Shown: positions 35,575 through 46,685 of the stretch, piece after piece
How positions within the stretch are numbered: the stretch's first letter is position 1
Layout of the letters: the number at the start of each line of letters is the position of its first letter
NCBI RefSeq assembly: GCF_001411555.2
Contig: NC_049907.1
Location: 33,563,866 to 33,627,865 of the forward strand
From: Juglans regia
Lineage: Eukaryota; Streptophyta; Magnoliopsida; Fagales; Juglandaceae
Length of the DNA: 64,000 nucleotides
Reading direction: 5' to 3'
Program-made: the position numbers and the translations under genes
Notes under the pieces: model-generated
What the model was told of the DNA's origin: nothing
What the model saw: only the letters and a program-made list of their open reading frames with translations
Databases searched by the model: none

Positions 35575-35930
35575 ACAAATTTGAGATTAGTATGAGTTTA
35601 TACTTAACTAATATATGTCATACTATATATTCCATTATACTTTACCTACTAAAGTTATATATGATACTATACAGCATATATATATAGTATAGCTTACTAA
35701 TATACTATCATCTTATAAATTTCTCTATACTTTATTATGTGACCTTAGTATATTTGAGGCTATATATATGTGAGTATATATTACTAATACATATGATCTT
35801 AATAATACATATGATAGTATAGGTCACTATATATATGATAGTATATATTACTATATATCTGATAGTATATATAACTAATACATATGATCTTATAGTACTT
35901 TTCATTTAATGATGAAAAAAATTATATTTA
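35575..35930. repeat. AT-rich subterminal block, left end of CACTA-2
   Basis: Repeated variants of ATATGATAGTATATATTACTA, often in opposite orientation (for example TAGTATAG.TTACTAATATACTATC at about 35688), make this stretch highly self-complementary. No gene is present. Confidence 0.6.
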
Positions 35931-35982
35931 AACATAAAGGATATGTGTTCGAACGGTACTCGTAAACCGTTTGAACACATAT

Positions 35983-36992
35983 TTTTTTTTAGAAAAGTTA
36001 GGGTCACCTGTACACTAGTGATCCCTCCCCAATATTATTGATAGCCCTCACTTGTGGCGGAGGAAAACCGTGGTTACAAAGACAAGCATCTGGGGTACAA
36101 AACGAAAAAACCCAGCATGCAGGAAAAAACCAAGCCGGAAAAAACCAACAAAAACAACAAAATAGACGACAAACATCGAAAACTCGAATCTACCTAAAAC
36201 GCAAAGACGGTAAACCTAAGTAATCCATACGGATAAGACCCCGCAATTCACGGGGAGACTTCGTTAAATGCGAAACTGCTAGTTCGTTTCCAGAAGCTCC
36301 CTGTTTGGCTAACCAATCAGCGACTTTATTTCCCTCTCTAAAAACGTGGTTTATCGAGTAGGTCATGGAGTCCATAGTGTCGATTATTTCCTCCTAGAAA
36401 TCCTCCAGATACCACACCCCACATCTCTTGCTCTTCCACCAGGAAATAACATTCATAGAATCAAGCTCAATATGCACATAATTAAGAGATAAAGATTTAC
36501 AAACCTGGATCCCATGAAGAAGAGCTAGAAGTTCTGCCCGATTATTAGAACCTATGCCAATGAATGAGGAAAAAGCATGAATAAGTTTTCCATGATTATT
36601 TCTAATGATCCCACCTATCCCTGAGGCACCAGGGTTACCCAAACTGCTGCCATCTGTATTAAGCTTGACCCATCCCGCCGAAGGACAATTCCAAGTGATA
36701 GTTTTGCAACGTCGATTAGGGGAAAGAACAGCCTGGACATTCAAACTTTTCAATACCTGCAAATCAAAACTGGAAATGTGAGTACTAGCATGCATATCAC
36801 GGCATATAAGACTAATCCACTGACGAACAGAATGAATAATTTCTGAGGTAGATTCAAAGCGACCCTCCATACGCGCCAAACAGCGCCTCCGCCATAATCT
36901 CCAAGTAATAATCACCGGAAGAATACCCAAAATAATACCAACATGAGATGAATTATTAGCTCGACGAAACCACCTTTCCACTGTATCTTTCC
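35983..36992 (-). mobile_element. 5'-truncated L1-type LINE inserted in CACTA-2
   Basis: The insertion is flanked by a 17-bp duplication, ACCGTTYGAACACATAT (35966-35982 and 36993-37009, one mismatch). The left end starts with eight T, the reverse complement of a poly(A) tail, as expected for a minus-strand insertion by target-primed reverse transcription. Only about 1 kb of the 3' end is present. The duplicated bases include a GTTCGAAC-type subterminal repeat, so the insertion disrupted that motif cluster. Confidence 0.9.
36190..36992 (-). pseudogene. LINE ORF2 C-terminus: RNase H (RVT_3-like) domain
   Basis: The minus-strand frame from 36992 reads RWKDTVERWFRR and WRLWRRRCLARMEG, then the RNase H-like domain: GWVKLNTDGSSLGNPG (catalytic Asp in NTDGS), GGIIRNNHGKLIHAFSS, NNRAELLALLHGIQ (catalytic Glu) and IELDSMNVISWW (Asp). 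A stop at about 36392 separates the C-terminal block, NHVFREGNKVADWLAKQGAS. It is a dead 5'-truncated copy. The open frame upstream of 36992 (to 37068) is fused by chance to CACTA-2 sequence. Confidence 0.85.
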
Positions 36993-37009
36993 ACCGTTCG
37001 AACACATAT

Positions 37010-37440
37010 GTTGCATTTGAACTTACAAAAAAACATTCGAATGGATTATTGCAATGGCGGGAAAACATCCCGCCAATTAAAGACTGCTGGATTACCGTTC
37101 GAACGTAATTTGTTATAGTTCGAACGGATTATTGCAGTGGTGGGAAAATATCTCGCCAATTAAACTATAGTATCATCTAATATGTCTATATATATTAATG
37201 TTGTTCTTTTATTCAAAGGTATAATGAAAAAAAATACAAATAAACATTTACAACACCATTTGAACAGTTAAAAATAAAAGTTCGAACGGTTAATTTTCGA
37301 GCGGGAATAAATCAATAACGTTCGAACATACTATTTATACGTTTGAACGTGAAAATTAGGAGGGAATTTTCCCCCGCTTAATATTTTCACGTTCGAACGG
37401 TTAGTAAATAACCGTTCGAACATGAAATGTTCTGCAAAAA
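37010..37440. repeat. GTTCGAACG subterminal repeats, left part of CACTA-2
   Basis: Many copies of the palindrome GTTCGAAC(G) and its variants occur here (for example about 37087, 37116, 37279, 37319, 37390 and 37410), with further copies at 37808-37885. The same motif crowds the right end at 44220-44600. Likely TNPA-type binding sites. Confidence 0.75.
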
Positions 37441-38027
37441 CACGACAGAACCTCACAATATTGTTTCTCTCCTCCCGTGCGCCTTCTCAGTGTCGCCCGA
37501 AGTTTACCCCCTTCGCATATCAGAGGTATTCTTTCTCAAACTAGCCCCTAAGCTCAAAAAAATTTCCATCTCACTCAATTATTCTCGGATTAATACTTGT
37601 AGGAGAGTTTTTTTGCATGGCATATCACCATCTCCTTCCCTTTTCATCTTCAAAAATTCAGGTATTCCTTTTATATTCTCATGTATGATTTGAACTTAAT
37701 ATTTTGCAATGTTAGAAAGTTGTATGCTTTGAGATTGTTGTTTGTGTTTGTTAGAGTTTGTGATTAATGGAGTTTTCGGCGTTGTTGAAGATGACTGGAA
37801 TCTAGAATGAATACGTTCGAACGAGTTAGGATTACCGTTCGAACGTATTCATTTTGTTCGAACATAGGTTATCATTGTTCGAACGTAAACATTACATCAA
37901 CTTTGATATACAGAATACAAATATTTTGGGATAGTTGTAAATTATATGTACTACTAAATCACAAATAATTAGGACCAACTACCATTTAAATAGTTAATTC
38001 TAAATAAATAAAATTAATATTCAAATA

Positions 38028-38340
38028 AAAATACTATTAAATCTTTAAATTAAAATAGAAATAGTTAAGATTTGATAATTCTTAAATACTTAATTATAAA
38101 TTAATAAAATGAAGTTTGTAAATTAAAATACTATTAAATCTTTAAATTAAAATAGAAATAGTTAAGATTTAATAATACTTAAATACTTAATTATAAATTA
38201 ATAAGATGAAGTTTGTAAATTAAAATACTACTAAATCTTTAAATTAAAATAAAAATAGTTAAGATTTAATAATACTTAAATACTTAATTATAAATTAATA
38301 AAACTAATATTTAAATTAAAATCTGGAATAAATCTTGAAA
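38028..38340. repeat. 97-bp AT-rich tandem repeat, about 3 copies
   Basis: ATACTATTAAATCTTTAAA-type starts recur at about 38031, 38128 and 38225, exactly 97 bp apart. The array lies 0.5-0.8 kb upstream of the TNP2 start, in the promoter or 5' untranslated part of CACTA-2. Confidence 0.85.
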
Positions 38341-38877
38341 TAATACCTACTAATTATGTTTTTGTTGTATTGTTGTATAAATAGTATGTTGTTATTGTTT
38401 GACATATATTAGCATATTTTGCATTGTTTGTTCATCAAAATAAACCTTAGACTCGTTCGAGAGTTATCAATCCCGATGAATGCTTGATTGATAACTCTTG
38501 AATTGTCCAGAGTGGACAGTTTGGGATTGTAAGATCATTATCGCAAACTATAGAACTATATCTGTTGTCGTCCAACATTATGATTTTGGTAGATTCATCC
38601 ATTGTTCTCTGGATATGCAGTTTCGGTGATGGTGCACCGACGTGTTAATCGTCAGTGCACACAACCAAACGAGCATATTTGGAGTACTATAGGGAGATGC
38701 TGCCGAAATTTTGTTGGACGTGACAGATAATAGATCATAGGTTGGCGACTATGATCTTACAATCCCGAATGGGATAGGACCAACTACCCGGTGAAAGGTG
38801 GCATACTCATTGATTGGTACATGATACATGGTTGTTTGCTGATGCACACGTGATTGTTTGTAATGAATATAGTCGGC
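38341..38877 (+). other. Leader of the TNP2-type gene
   Basis: About 540 bp between the 97-bp array and the TNP2 start codon, probably 5' untranslated region. It contains partly inverted segments (TTATCAATCCCGATGAATGC next to TTGATTGATAAC near 38465-38497). No coding region was found. Confidence 0.4.
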
Positions 38878-41800
38878 ATGGATAAGAGTTGGATGAGAGT
38901 TAGCGATCGATTGGGTCAGAATTACAATGTATATGCTGAAGGTGTTAAGAAATTCTTGGAGTTTGCATTGGGTACATGTGATAGTGATGGGCGTATCAGA
39001 TGCCCATGCAGAGAATGCAGGAATTTGCGTTCTCATAAGATAGACTTGGTGAGAGAGCATCTGTTTGTCAAAGGTATTGATAAGGGTTATACTGATTGGG
39101 TCTTACACGGCGAACCATATCCAACTTCATTTGAGGCTCCACATGAAGAAGAATAGATCGATAAAGATGTACAACCAGAGATTGTTGGAGATGATTACGA
39201 TGAGGATATGGAGGAAATGTTAGGTGACATCGGTGCGGGAATGTTTATGGATGAAGGTGACACGGACACATCAAGCTCAAATGATGGGGGCCATAACACT
39301 TTTGCACGCTTGTGGAATGATTCACAGCGTGAGCTATATCCAGGATGCAGAAGACACAGTAAGTTGTCATTTATCATAAGATTGCTTCACATAAAATCAA
39401 TGTGTCGATTATCTATTAAGGCAATCAATATGTTACTTGAGCTGTTTAAAGAGGCACTGCCGACAGACAATACTTTACCTCGTAACTTCTATGAAGCAAA
39501 AAAGTTGAAACGAGGACTCGGATTTGATTACAACGTAATACATGCATGTAAGAATGACTGCATAATATTTTGGCGAGAGAATGAGCAGTTGAATGAGTGT
39601 CCTATATGCCACGAGTCAAGATGGACATCGGACAAGGCAAATGTTCCGCAAAGGTCGTACGCCACTTTCCATTGATACATAGATTACAACGATTATTTAT
39701 TTCATGCGCAACGACTGTAGACATGACATGGCACTCATCAGACAGAGTAAGGAACGATAGTATTTTGTCACATCCTGCTGACTCCCAGGTGTGGAAGGAA
39801 TTTGATCAGGAACACCCATGGTTTGCTGAAGAACCGCGTAATGTAAGACTTGGGTTGGCAACAGATGGATTTAATCCTTTTGGGAACATGAGTACTAGTC
39901 ATAGTACTTGGCCAGTTGTACTTATGCCTTATAATCTACCACCGTGGAAGTGTATGAAAGATCTATATTTCATGATGAGTTTGCTCATCCCAGGTCCGAG
40001 GTCACCGGGAAATGATATAGACATACACTTACAGCTATTGATTGCAGAATTGAAAGATTTGTGGGAGAATGAGGTTGTCACATTTGATTCGTCAACAGGC
40101 AAGTCGTTCAAGATGCATGTTGCGGTGTTGTGGACAATAAATGATTTTCCAGCTTATGAAAATTTGTCAGGTTGGAGTACTAAGGGGAAAATGGCATGTC
40201 CAACTTGTAACAAATATACCAAATCTGAATGGCTTACGTACGGGAGGAAATTATGTTTCATGGGTCATCGTCGATTTTTACCTGGTGACCATAGATGGCG
40301 TGGAAATTCTAGAATGTTTGATGGAATTGTTGAATGGGGCCAACCTCCACCATATTTGTCTGATGAATATGTACTTGCGCAATTTATAGATGTTGGTTAT
40401 AATGAATTTGGTAAAAAACAACGAAAGAGAAAACGAGCTACGAATGAGTTGAATTGGACAAAGAAGAGCATATTTTTCGAACTCCCGTACTAGTCGAAGT
40501 TAAAATTGCGACATAGCCTTGATGTTATGCATATTGAAAAAAATATTTGCGAATCCGTATTGGGAACATTGATGTCAATTGAAGGAAAAACAAAGGATAT
40601 AATAAACTCAAGGAAGGATTTGAAGCGGTTGGGAATAAGACGGGAAATGCAGTTGCAAGAAAATGGTTTGTCTGTCTACATGCCGATTGGGTGGTATACA
40701 TTGTCAAGGAATGAAAGGGTTACATTTTGTGAGTGGCTAATGAAGATCAAATTACCGGACGGTTATGCCTCGAATCTAACAAGGCCCGTCTAGAAGGATT
40801 GGAAAATAACTGGATTAAATGATTGGAAAATAACTGGATTAAAAAGTCATGATTGTCATGTTTTCTTACAGCGTATCTTGCCTATTGGTATCCGTGGGTA
40901 CTTGACCAGAGATGTGCGCGTGGCTTTGACTGAGTTGGGTGCATTTTTTAAAGACTTATGTGCTAGGACGTTGAATGTAGAAGCTTTGGATCGAATGGAA
41001 CGAGAAATTGTCATAATATTGTGTAAGCTAGAAAGTATTTACCCACCGTCATTCTTCGATGTCATGGTTCACCTAGCCGTTCATTTGCCACGTGAGGCTC
41101 GGCTTGCAGGACCAGTTCAATATAGATGGATGTATCCCATTAAACGATTTCTTGGAAAGTTGAAACGTACAGTGGGTAACAAGGTCCGTCTAGAAGGATC
41201 AATTGCAGAAGCATATATTGACGATGAGTGGCATACCTTCTGTTCCAAATATTTCCACGGAGTTGACACTCGGTTTGATCGGCCAGAAAGAAACTTTGAC
41301 GTTGACCGAGCAAGACAACGGAATGTATTTTCTATGTTTTCTCGACAAGTTCGTCCAATTGGTGCAATGCGTGGTTATGACTTGTGTGAAAGAGAGTTCG
41401 AGAAAGTTCAGTGGTACGTGCTGAACAATTGCCCTGAGATAGAGAACTACTTGAAGTAAGTTTTAACTTTTTCTTAATTTAAATTGCCTCATTACTTTTA
41501 AAAAAATAAAAAATATAAAAGATTTGTGGTAATCATCAATTTCAGTGATCATATTAACGTGCTCAAGGAACTGGGAGTAAATGATATAAACCAGAAACAT
41601 GAAGAGGAGTTCCCGAGATGGTTTGAAGAACGGGTAATGACATTACATATGCGTTACTCAATAACAAATGAAAAAATATTAATTTCAATTTTGATATAGT
41701 ATATGTTTTACTCAATATGTAGTTTGTACAAATGGATGTGAATAATCCAAATGATATATCGGATGAACTGTATGCATTGGCGCGTGGCCCATCGAGACGC

Positions 41801-42448
41801 GCTGCTTGATATTCTGCATGTATTTCTCGGGGAAGTAGGTATCACACACTGGATCGAGATTGTTATAGGAAAATCCAAAATAGTGGTGTCCTAGTCGAAG
41901 GAAGTCATGATGGAGAAAATATTGATTTCTATGGGGTTATTGTCGATATAATTAGAATAAAATATTTGGGAGAGCTTGCGGTGTATCTGTTTAAGTGTGA
42001 TTGGTGGGATTTAAGCAATCCTCGTACTGGAGTCCGTGATGATGAATATTTTTTGAGTGTTAATACATCAAAAAAATAGTATGAAGATGATCCTTTTATT
42101 TTGGCTTCTCAAGCATCTAAAATATTCTCCTTAGATGACCCGAAGTTAGGAAATCAATGGCGAGTAGTACAAAAATATTCTCCAAGAAATATATATGATG
42201 TTATCCCTCAGGCGGAAGGACAAGATGAAGAAGAAGATAACTCCTCTACTCAAGAAGCATACCAAGAGAGTCAACCAGCCTTAAATTTATTTGTGGATTT
42301 GAGCCAGTATGAGATGATTCCATTAAATAGAGAAGATATTGAGGCTGAACTTGTTGATGCGACAGTTGAGGAAAATGTTGAATCATCTAAAGTATCTACA
42401 GATGATGAGAGCGAATTGTCAAATGAAACTGATACAGATTCTGATTGA
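38878..42448 (+). pseudogene. TNP2-type CACTA transposase, broken by stops and a frameshift
   Basis: TNP2/TNPD cuts and joins the CACTA ends. The start is placed at MDKSWMRVSDRLG (38878). Domains in order: a Transpos_assoc-like N-terminus to about 39150 (IRCPCRECRNLRSH), a Transposase_21-like core about 39360-40500 (CPICHESRW, TWHSSDRVRNDSILSHPAD, NVRLGLATDGFNPFGNMS, HAVLWTINDFPAYENLSGW), DUF4218-like about 40980-41450 (FDVMVHLAVHLPREA, PVQYRWMYPIKRFLG) and DUF4216-like about 41800-42060. Introns are placed at 41456-41545 and about 41634-41722, with GT/AG borders that restore the frame. Defects are in-frame TAG at 39154, 40491 and 40791, TGA at 41807, TAG at 42077, and a frameshift near 39650. 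The last exon ends acidic (ESELSNETDTDSD). Confidence 0.9.
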
Positions 42449-42519
42449 CCAATTTATGTGTTAACATTACACTTGATGATAAATATTTTACTTATTGAAT
42501 GTATCAGTAGTTTGAAATT

Positions 42520-44032
42520 ATGCCGCCAAAGAGGAAGGAAGTTCGCAACCCATCTCCACCTGTTCCTAGCTCTCCTTCAGCTTCACCATTAGTGATTGAC
42601 TCTACAGAACAAGGTAAAAGTCTAATACTCATCAAAATTATTAATTAAGGTCCTATAATAGACATATAAATGAAATTGATTACAATGTTATATTTTATAG
42701 AATCTACAGTACAATCTCGTCAAGGTCGAGGCACCACTAGAGGGGTGACGTTGGAAAAATATCGGAAGGTGGGTAAGATCAAGGTTAACATTCCTGACGA
42801 ACATACCGGGGGCGAAGGACAACCAGCAGCATGGCTTGCATCACATGTGGGTACTCTTACACGAACTTACGCACTTTTGGCAACGACTTCTTGGAAGAAA
42901 GTCCCCCAAGATGTTAAAGAGCTTATCAAGAAGCGTTGTTTGGTAATGTTTAAAACTTTGATTTAGTAGAATAAATTTCTATATTTTACTTAAATTTTGA
43001 ATATTATAAATGATAATGTGTTTGTGACTATTTTTTTAAGGATGATTTCGAATTAAATTTTGGTCGGAGAGAGGAGCGTAGGACTGTGGAAGAACTTATG
43101 GGTAATGCATTCCGCAAATATAAGGCGAGGTGTCATGAGCATTATAATAAGTTTGAGAAGAAGGAAGATGCACGCCAACATCCTTTCCAGGATGTCCGAC
43201 CTTCTGAGTGGAAAAAACTTTGTGTCATGTTTGAGGATCCATCATATCAGGTATAATGAAATTTAAATATTTTGCTTGTCCTATTTGTCATTTCGCTTCA
43301 TAATATTTTCAATTTCTTTGCAGGAGCGAAGTTCTATAAACAAAACAAATAGATCAAAATTGAAGATTAATCATCATGCAGGCTCAAAATCTTTCCATCA
43401 CCTTTCTAAGAAATTGGTATTGCTATTTTTTTTATTGGATATAGTTAATTATTTGGATGAATCATAATGACTTTATATCTTAACACATTTATTGTAGCAA
43501 GATTCAGATACTAATTATGATCTGACAAAATTATATGCTGCATCGCACACTGATCGTAATGGAGAGTGGACTCATCCTAATGCCCGTGAAAATTATGTAA
43601 GTATTATAACCTGTTTTAATTATATATATTAGAATATTTATGACGATATTAATTCTTTATCTTATATATGTCTAGGATAAAATGGTTGCCCTACGTGCTG
43701 AATCTGCGTCAGATCAAAATTCCTCAACAAGTGATATTGAGATTTTTACATAAGTCTTGGGTCAACGTTCAGGATATTTGAGGGGTTTGGGTCATTGTGT
43801 AAAGCCTGGTCCCTCTTCCTCTTCTTCTGAGAATGCATCTATGACTTCTATAGCGCTAGAGAATGCGAATTCCAGAATCAAAGAATTGACTGCAAGGCAG
43901 TATGAGTTAGAGGCTCAATTGACAAAACAAGCAGATATGAAGATGCGCCTCAAACAACAAGAAGAGTTCAGAAGACAGATGCAACTCCAAATACAGCAGC
44001 TTATGCAACAGTACATGCCTCCAAGCAACTGA
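42520..44032 (+). pseudogene. TNPA-like accessory gene (Transposase_24-like), one internal stop
   Basis: Six exons with GT/AG borders that keep the frame: 42520-42613, 42701-42942, 43041-43250, 43324-43416, 43498-43596 and 43676-44032. The protein starts MPPKRKEVRNPSPP, has a central conserved part (RGTTRGVTLEKYRK, NIPDEHTGGEGQPAAWLASH, NFGRREERRTVEELMGNAFR, HPFQDVRPSEWKKLC, THPNARENY) and ends in a glutamine-rich coiled coil (LKQQEEFRRQMQLQIQQLMQ). This matches the plant Ptta/En/Spm Transposase_24 group, expected to bind subterminal repeats. Exon 6 has a TAA at 43751 after SDIEIFT, so only a truncated product or read-through is possible. Otherwise the gene looks recent. Confidence 0.8.
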
Positions 44033-44219
44033 TGGCTTTTTACGTACAGATTTTGGGATTATCTATTTATGTACGAACAATGCCCGTCTCGATTGTTATT
44101 TATTTAGTTTGCGCTTATTATAACACTTTTGTGAGTGTTAAACAGTTTCTAATGTATTTTTTTAAATAGTATGAATGTTTATTTGGTTTTCTATTATTGA
44201 TTTAAATTAAAGAGATTTC

Positions 44220-44600
44220 GTTCAAACGAACATAAAAAGTTTGAACACTATGTAACGACAATAGCGTTCGAACGTGAACATAATGTTCGAATGAAATTTA
44301 TGTTCGTAGAGTTCGAACGATCACACAACGTTCGAACGTAAATAATTTCAGTCGTGTTTGAACATAGCCTATACCGTTCAAACCCATATACCGTTCGACC
44401 TGACCATTTAACGTTCGAACACAAAGGCAATTCATAACGTTCGAACGAATTCATGTTTATTAGAACATATTTCGAAATCGTTCAAACACGTCACTACTGT
44501 TCGAACTTAAAATTTTTTCCGTTCGAACTATTTTCTGGGATGAATTTTAACTGACAAAAAAAAATTTCCGTTCGAACGTGTTTGAACGGTTTCCTTCAAT
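44220..44600. repeat. GTTCGAACG subterminal repeats, right end of CACTA-2
   Basis: About 13 copies of the palindrome GTTCGAACG or one-base variants fall within about 350 bp (for example near 44263, 44309, 44328, 44412, 44436, 44498, 44520 and 44570). Spacing is irregular, about 20-40 bp. Expected role: binding by the TNPA-like protein. Confidence 0.85.
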
Positions 44601-44765
44601 TTCGTCCCAAAAGAAATTTTTTGGGACGAAATGGTGATTTTCGTCCCAAAATACCTTTTGACACAATGATATTGGAACGACTTTGGGACGAATTCTTTTT
44701 GTCCCAAAAAATTTTTCAGGACGAAATTGGGATCTTTTGGGACGAAAATTTTCGTCCCAAAGACC
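44601..44765. repeat. TTTGGGACGAA inverted repeats next to the right TIR of CACTA-2
   Basis: Eight copies of TTTGGGACGAA lie in both orientations, several back to back (for example a CGTCCCAAAA / TTTTGGGACG pair at about 44602-44634, and a TTTTGGGACGAAAATTTTCG pair at about 44733-44760). They can form small hairpins just inside the terminus. Confidence 0.8.
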
Positions 44766-44783
44766 ATTTCTGTTGTAGTGAAT

Positions 44784-45500
44784 CGAAATTACTTTAACAA
44801 CCAAAGATAGCCTCAATTAACTATGTTGGAGATATATATGGCCATGTTCATTCGTTACGCTCAGAATTAATAAAAGGTCTGCCTCTTTGCTTTGTCAGTT
44901 ATAGTATATACTTTTTCTCTGCGCCTCCCGCCCAACTACAACCATACAAGCCCTACTTCCCCTGCTTGCAGGGATCTCATCACTTTCGTAGTTTTTACCT
45001 GGTAATTAAATCTTGCTAGTTTGTAGTTTGTACCTTAATCGATCTCTAGGAGCCCAAGATCGACAGTATTAATGCAAGTACTGCAAGCAAAACGAAAAAG
45101 TCATAATCAATTTCATCAAGGTTAAATATCAAGATCAAACAATGAAGATCGATCATAAATCCACATGTTAGAACCAACATTTTTTGAGCATCTATCAGAA
45201 GACTACGTACTAGCTTATTTTAAGGGACACCCCCAAAAAAAGGAAAAAAAAAATACTACACAATTAATACACGAACAGCTCAATTAATATGTATTCTCGT
45301 GATATTTAACATTAAAAACTCAATAGTAAGTACTAGTAAAGGTAAAAGATATATATGAATTATATATATATATATATATATTAGTATATTACCATATTAT
45401 GTTAACTATTTCAAAGTTCTTTGCTATATAAATTGTGCTTTTGAATATATAAGATATGATCTATTTATAGGGAAACGAGGCTAGCGAAATAATTATGAAT
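44784..45500. other. Spacer, no gene recognised
   Basis: Single-copy-looking AT-rich sequence between CACTA-2 and the next LTR element, with an (AT)n tract at about 45360-45380. No coding region or RNA gene was seen. Confidence 0.5.
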
Positions 45501-45505
45501 ATTAG

Positions 45506-45851
45506 TGAAAGGGATATTTGAGCCCTCATAATTTTAGCTAACAGAGTCAAGAAGGAACTCAGACTCCTAAGAGGGAGATGACTCAGACTCCTAATAAGAG
45601 ATAGACTTAGATTCCTAAAAGGAAAAGGCTTTACAAGGCAAATTGTACTCTGTCACTCCAAAAAAATAACCTCTATAAATAGCCTACTAGAGGTAACAAA
45701 TACTTAACTTGATTCACTTTTTCTTTACATACATTTACTCTCATATTATTAAACTGACTTTGGCATCAGAGTGTCCCCAAAGCAACCAGTGCCGCCCTTT
45801 ATTCGTAGCAGGCCATCTATGTGGTTGGTGGTGTGAAACACGTCCTTAACA
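45506..45851 (+). repeat. LTR (left) of the LARD-like element
   Basis: 346 bp, matching 51820-52194. A TATA box, CTATAAATAGCC, is at about 45672-45683. Repeated GACTCAGACTCCTAA units lie in the first third. Confidence 0.85.
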
Positions 45852-46677
45852 TGATTTTCACATACCAACTACCACAAAATCGCATGCAAACTGCAATTTC
45901 TTAATACTAGAAAGGAGAGTAGGGGAATTCCGTGACTCACGAGAATATCTTTAAAATATCAGATAAAATCTCCTCAACTTTGTTATTTTTCTTTTTGTTT
46001 ACAAACTAATGCTGCAGTGAATAAAAATATATATATATACACACTATACGTGGAGGAAGAACACAAGAAACGGATGCACTAAACACGTGCACCATACACT
46101 GCGCATGTGCCATGCACTGCGTACGTAGGAAGGGGCACACGACGTGCACCCACTTCCTCCACCATGAGGAAGCCGCAGCCACTGGTGGTGACCCACTAGT
46201 GATATAGCAACGACGGAGATGCAGCGATAGCGGAGGCTTTCGCCTGAAACTCACTGGGTCGAAGTGTTGTGCACGTCATGCACAGGGTAGGCAAAGAGCA
46301 ACAAGTTGTCAAAGGCCTACACACCGGCATCCGTGAGCTTGCAGGGTGACCACCACCCACCAACTGCACTGCCGGCAGTTTCTATAGCCAGTGTGGTGGT
46401 TCTCCAACACCAGTAGCCGATTACATCTGGCCTAACGCGGGTAGAGGATGCACATCGTCGAAGGACCACCAAACCAGGAGTCCGTGAGCCGGCCAACCCA
46501 TCATCAATCACCACCTTGCTCGCCAGCGAGGTGGTTCCTCCTCGCCATGCATCTCGCCATTCTCGCCCGTGCGCACCAAGGGAGACCACTTGGTGCCAAC
46601 TGCTCCTCGCCATGCACCTCACTGTTCTCGCCATCCTGCACCCGTTACCCATGCTTCAGGGACTTTCCTCTCAACCT
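45852..46677 (+). other. Left interior of the LARD-like element
   Basis: GC-richer than the surroundings, with recurrent CTCGCCAT and CGTGCACC words but no protein domain. The open frames on both strands (for example 46317-46652 minus and 46448-46822 plus) overlap each other and look random. Confidence 0.5.
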
Positions 46678-46685
46678 GTCGTTGC

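Larger units (their letters stand above)
35568..44780 (+). mobile_element. CACTA-2: structurally complete En/Spm-type DNA transposon
   Basis: The left end CACTACAACAAATTTGAG and the inverted right end CACTACAACAGAAATGG share the first 10 bases. The flanks are AAT on both sides (35565-35567 and 44781-44783), the 3-bp duplication of CACTA elements. Gene order is the classical one: a TNP2-type transposase (38878-42448), then a TNPA-like gene (42520-44032), between subterminal repeat regions. A LINE (35983-36992) has inserted in the left subterminal region. Both genes carry stops, so the element is not autonomous now, but the ends look usable by a related transposase. Confidence 0.85.
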
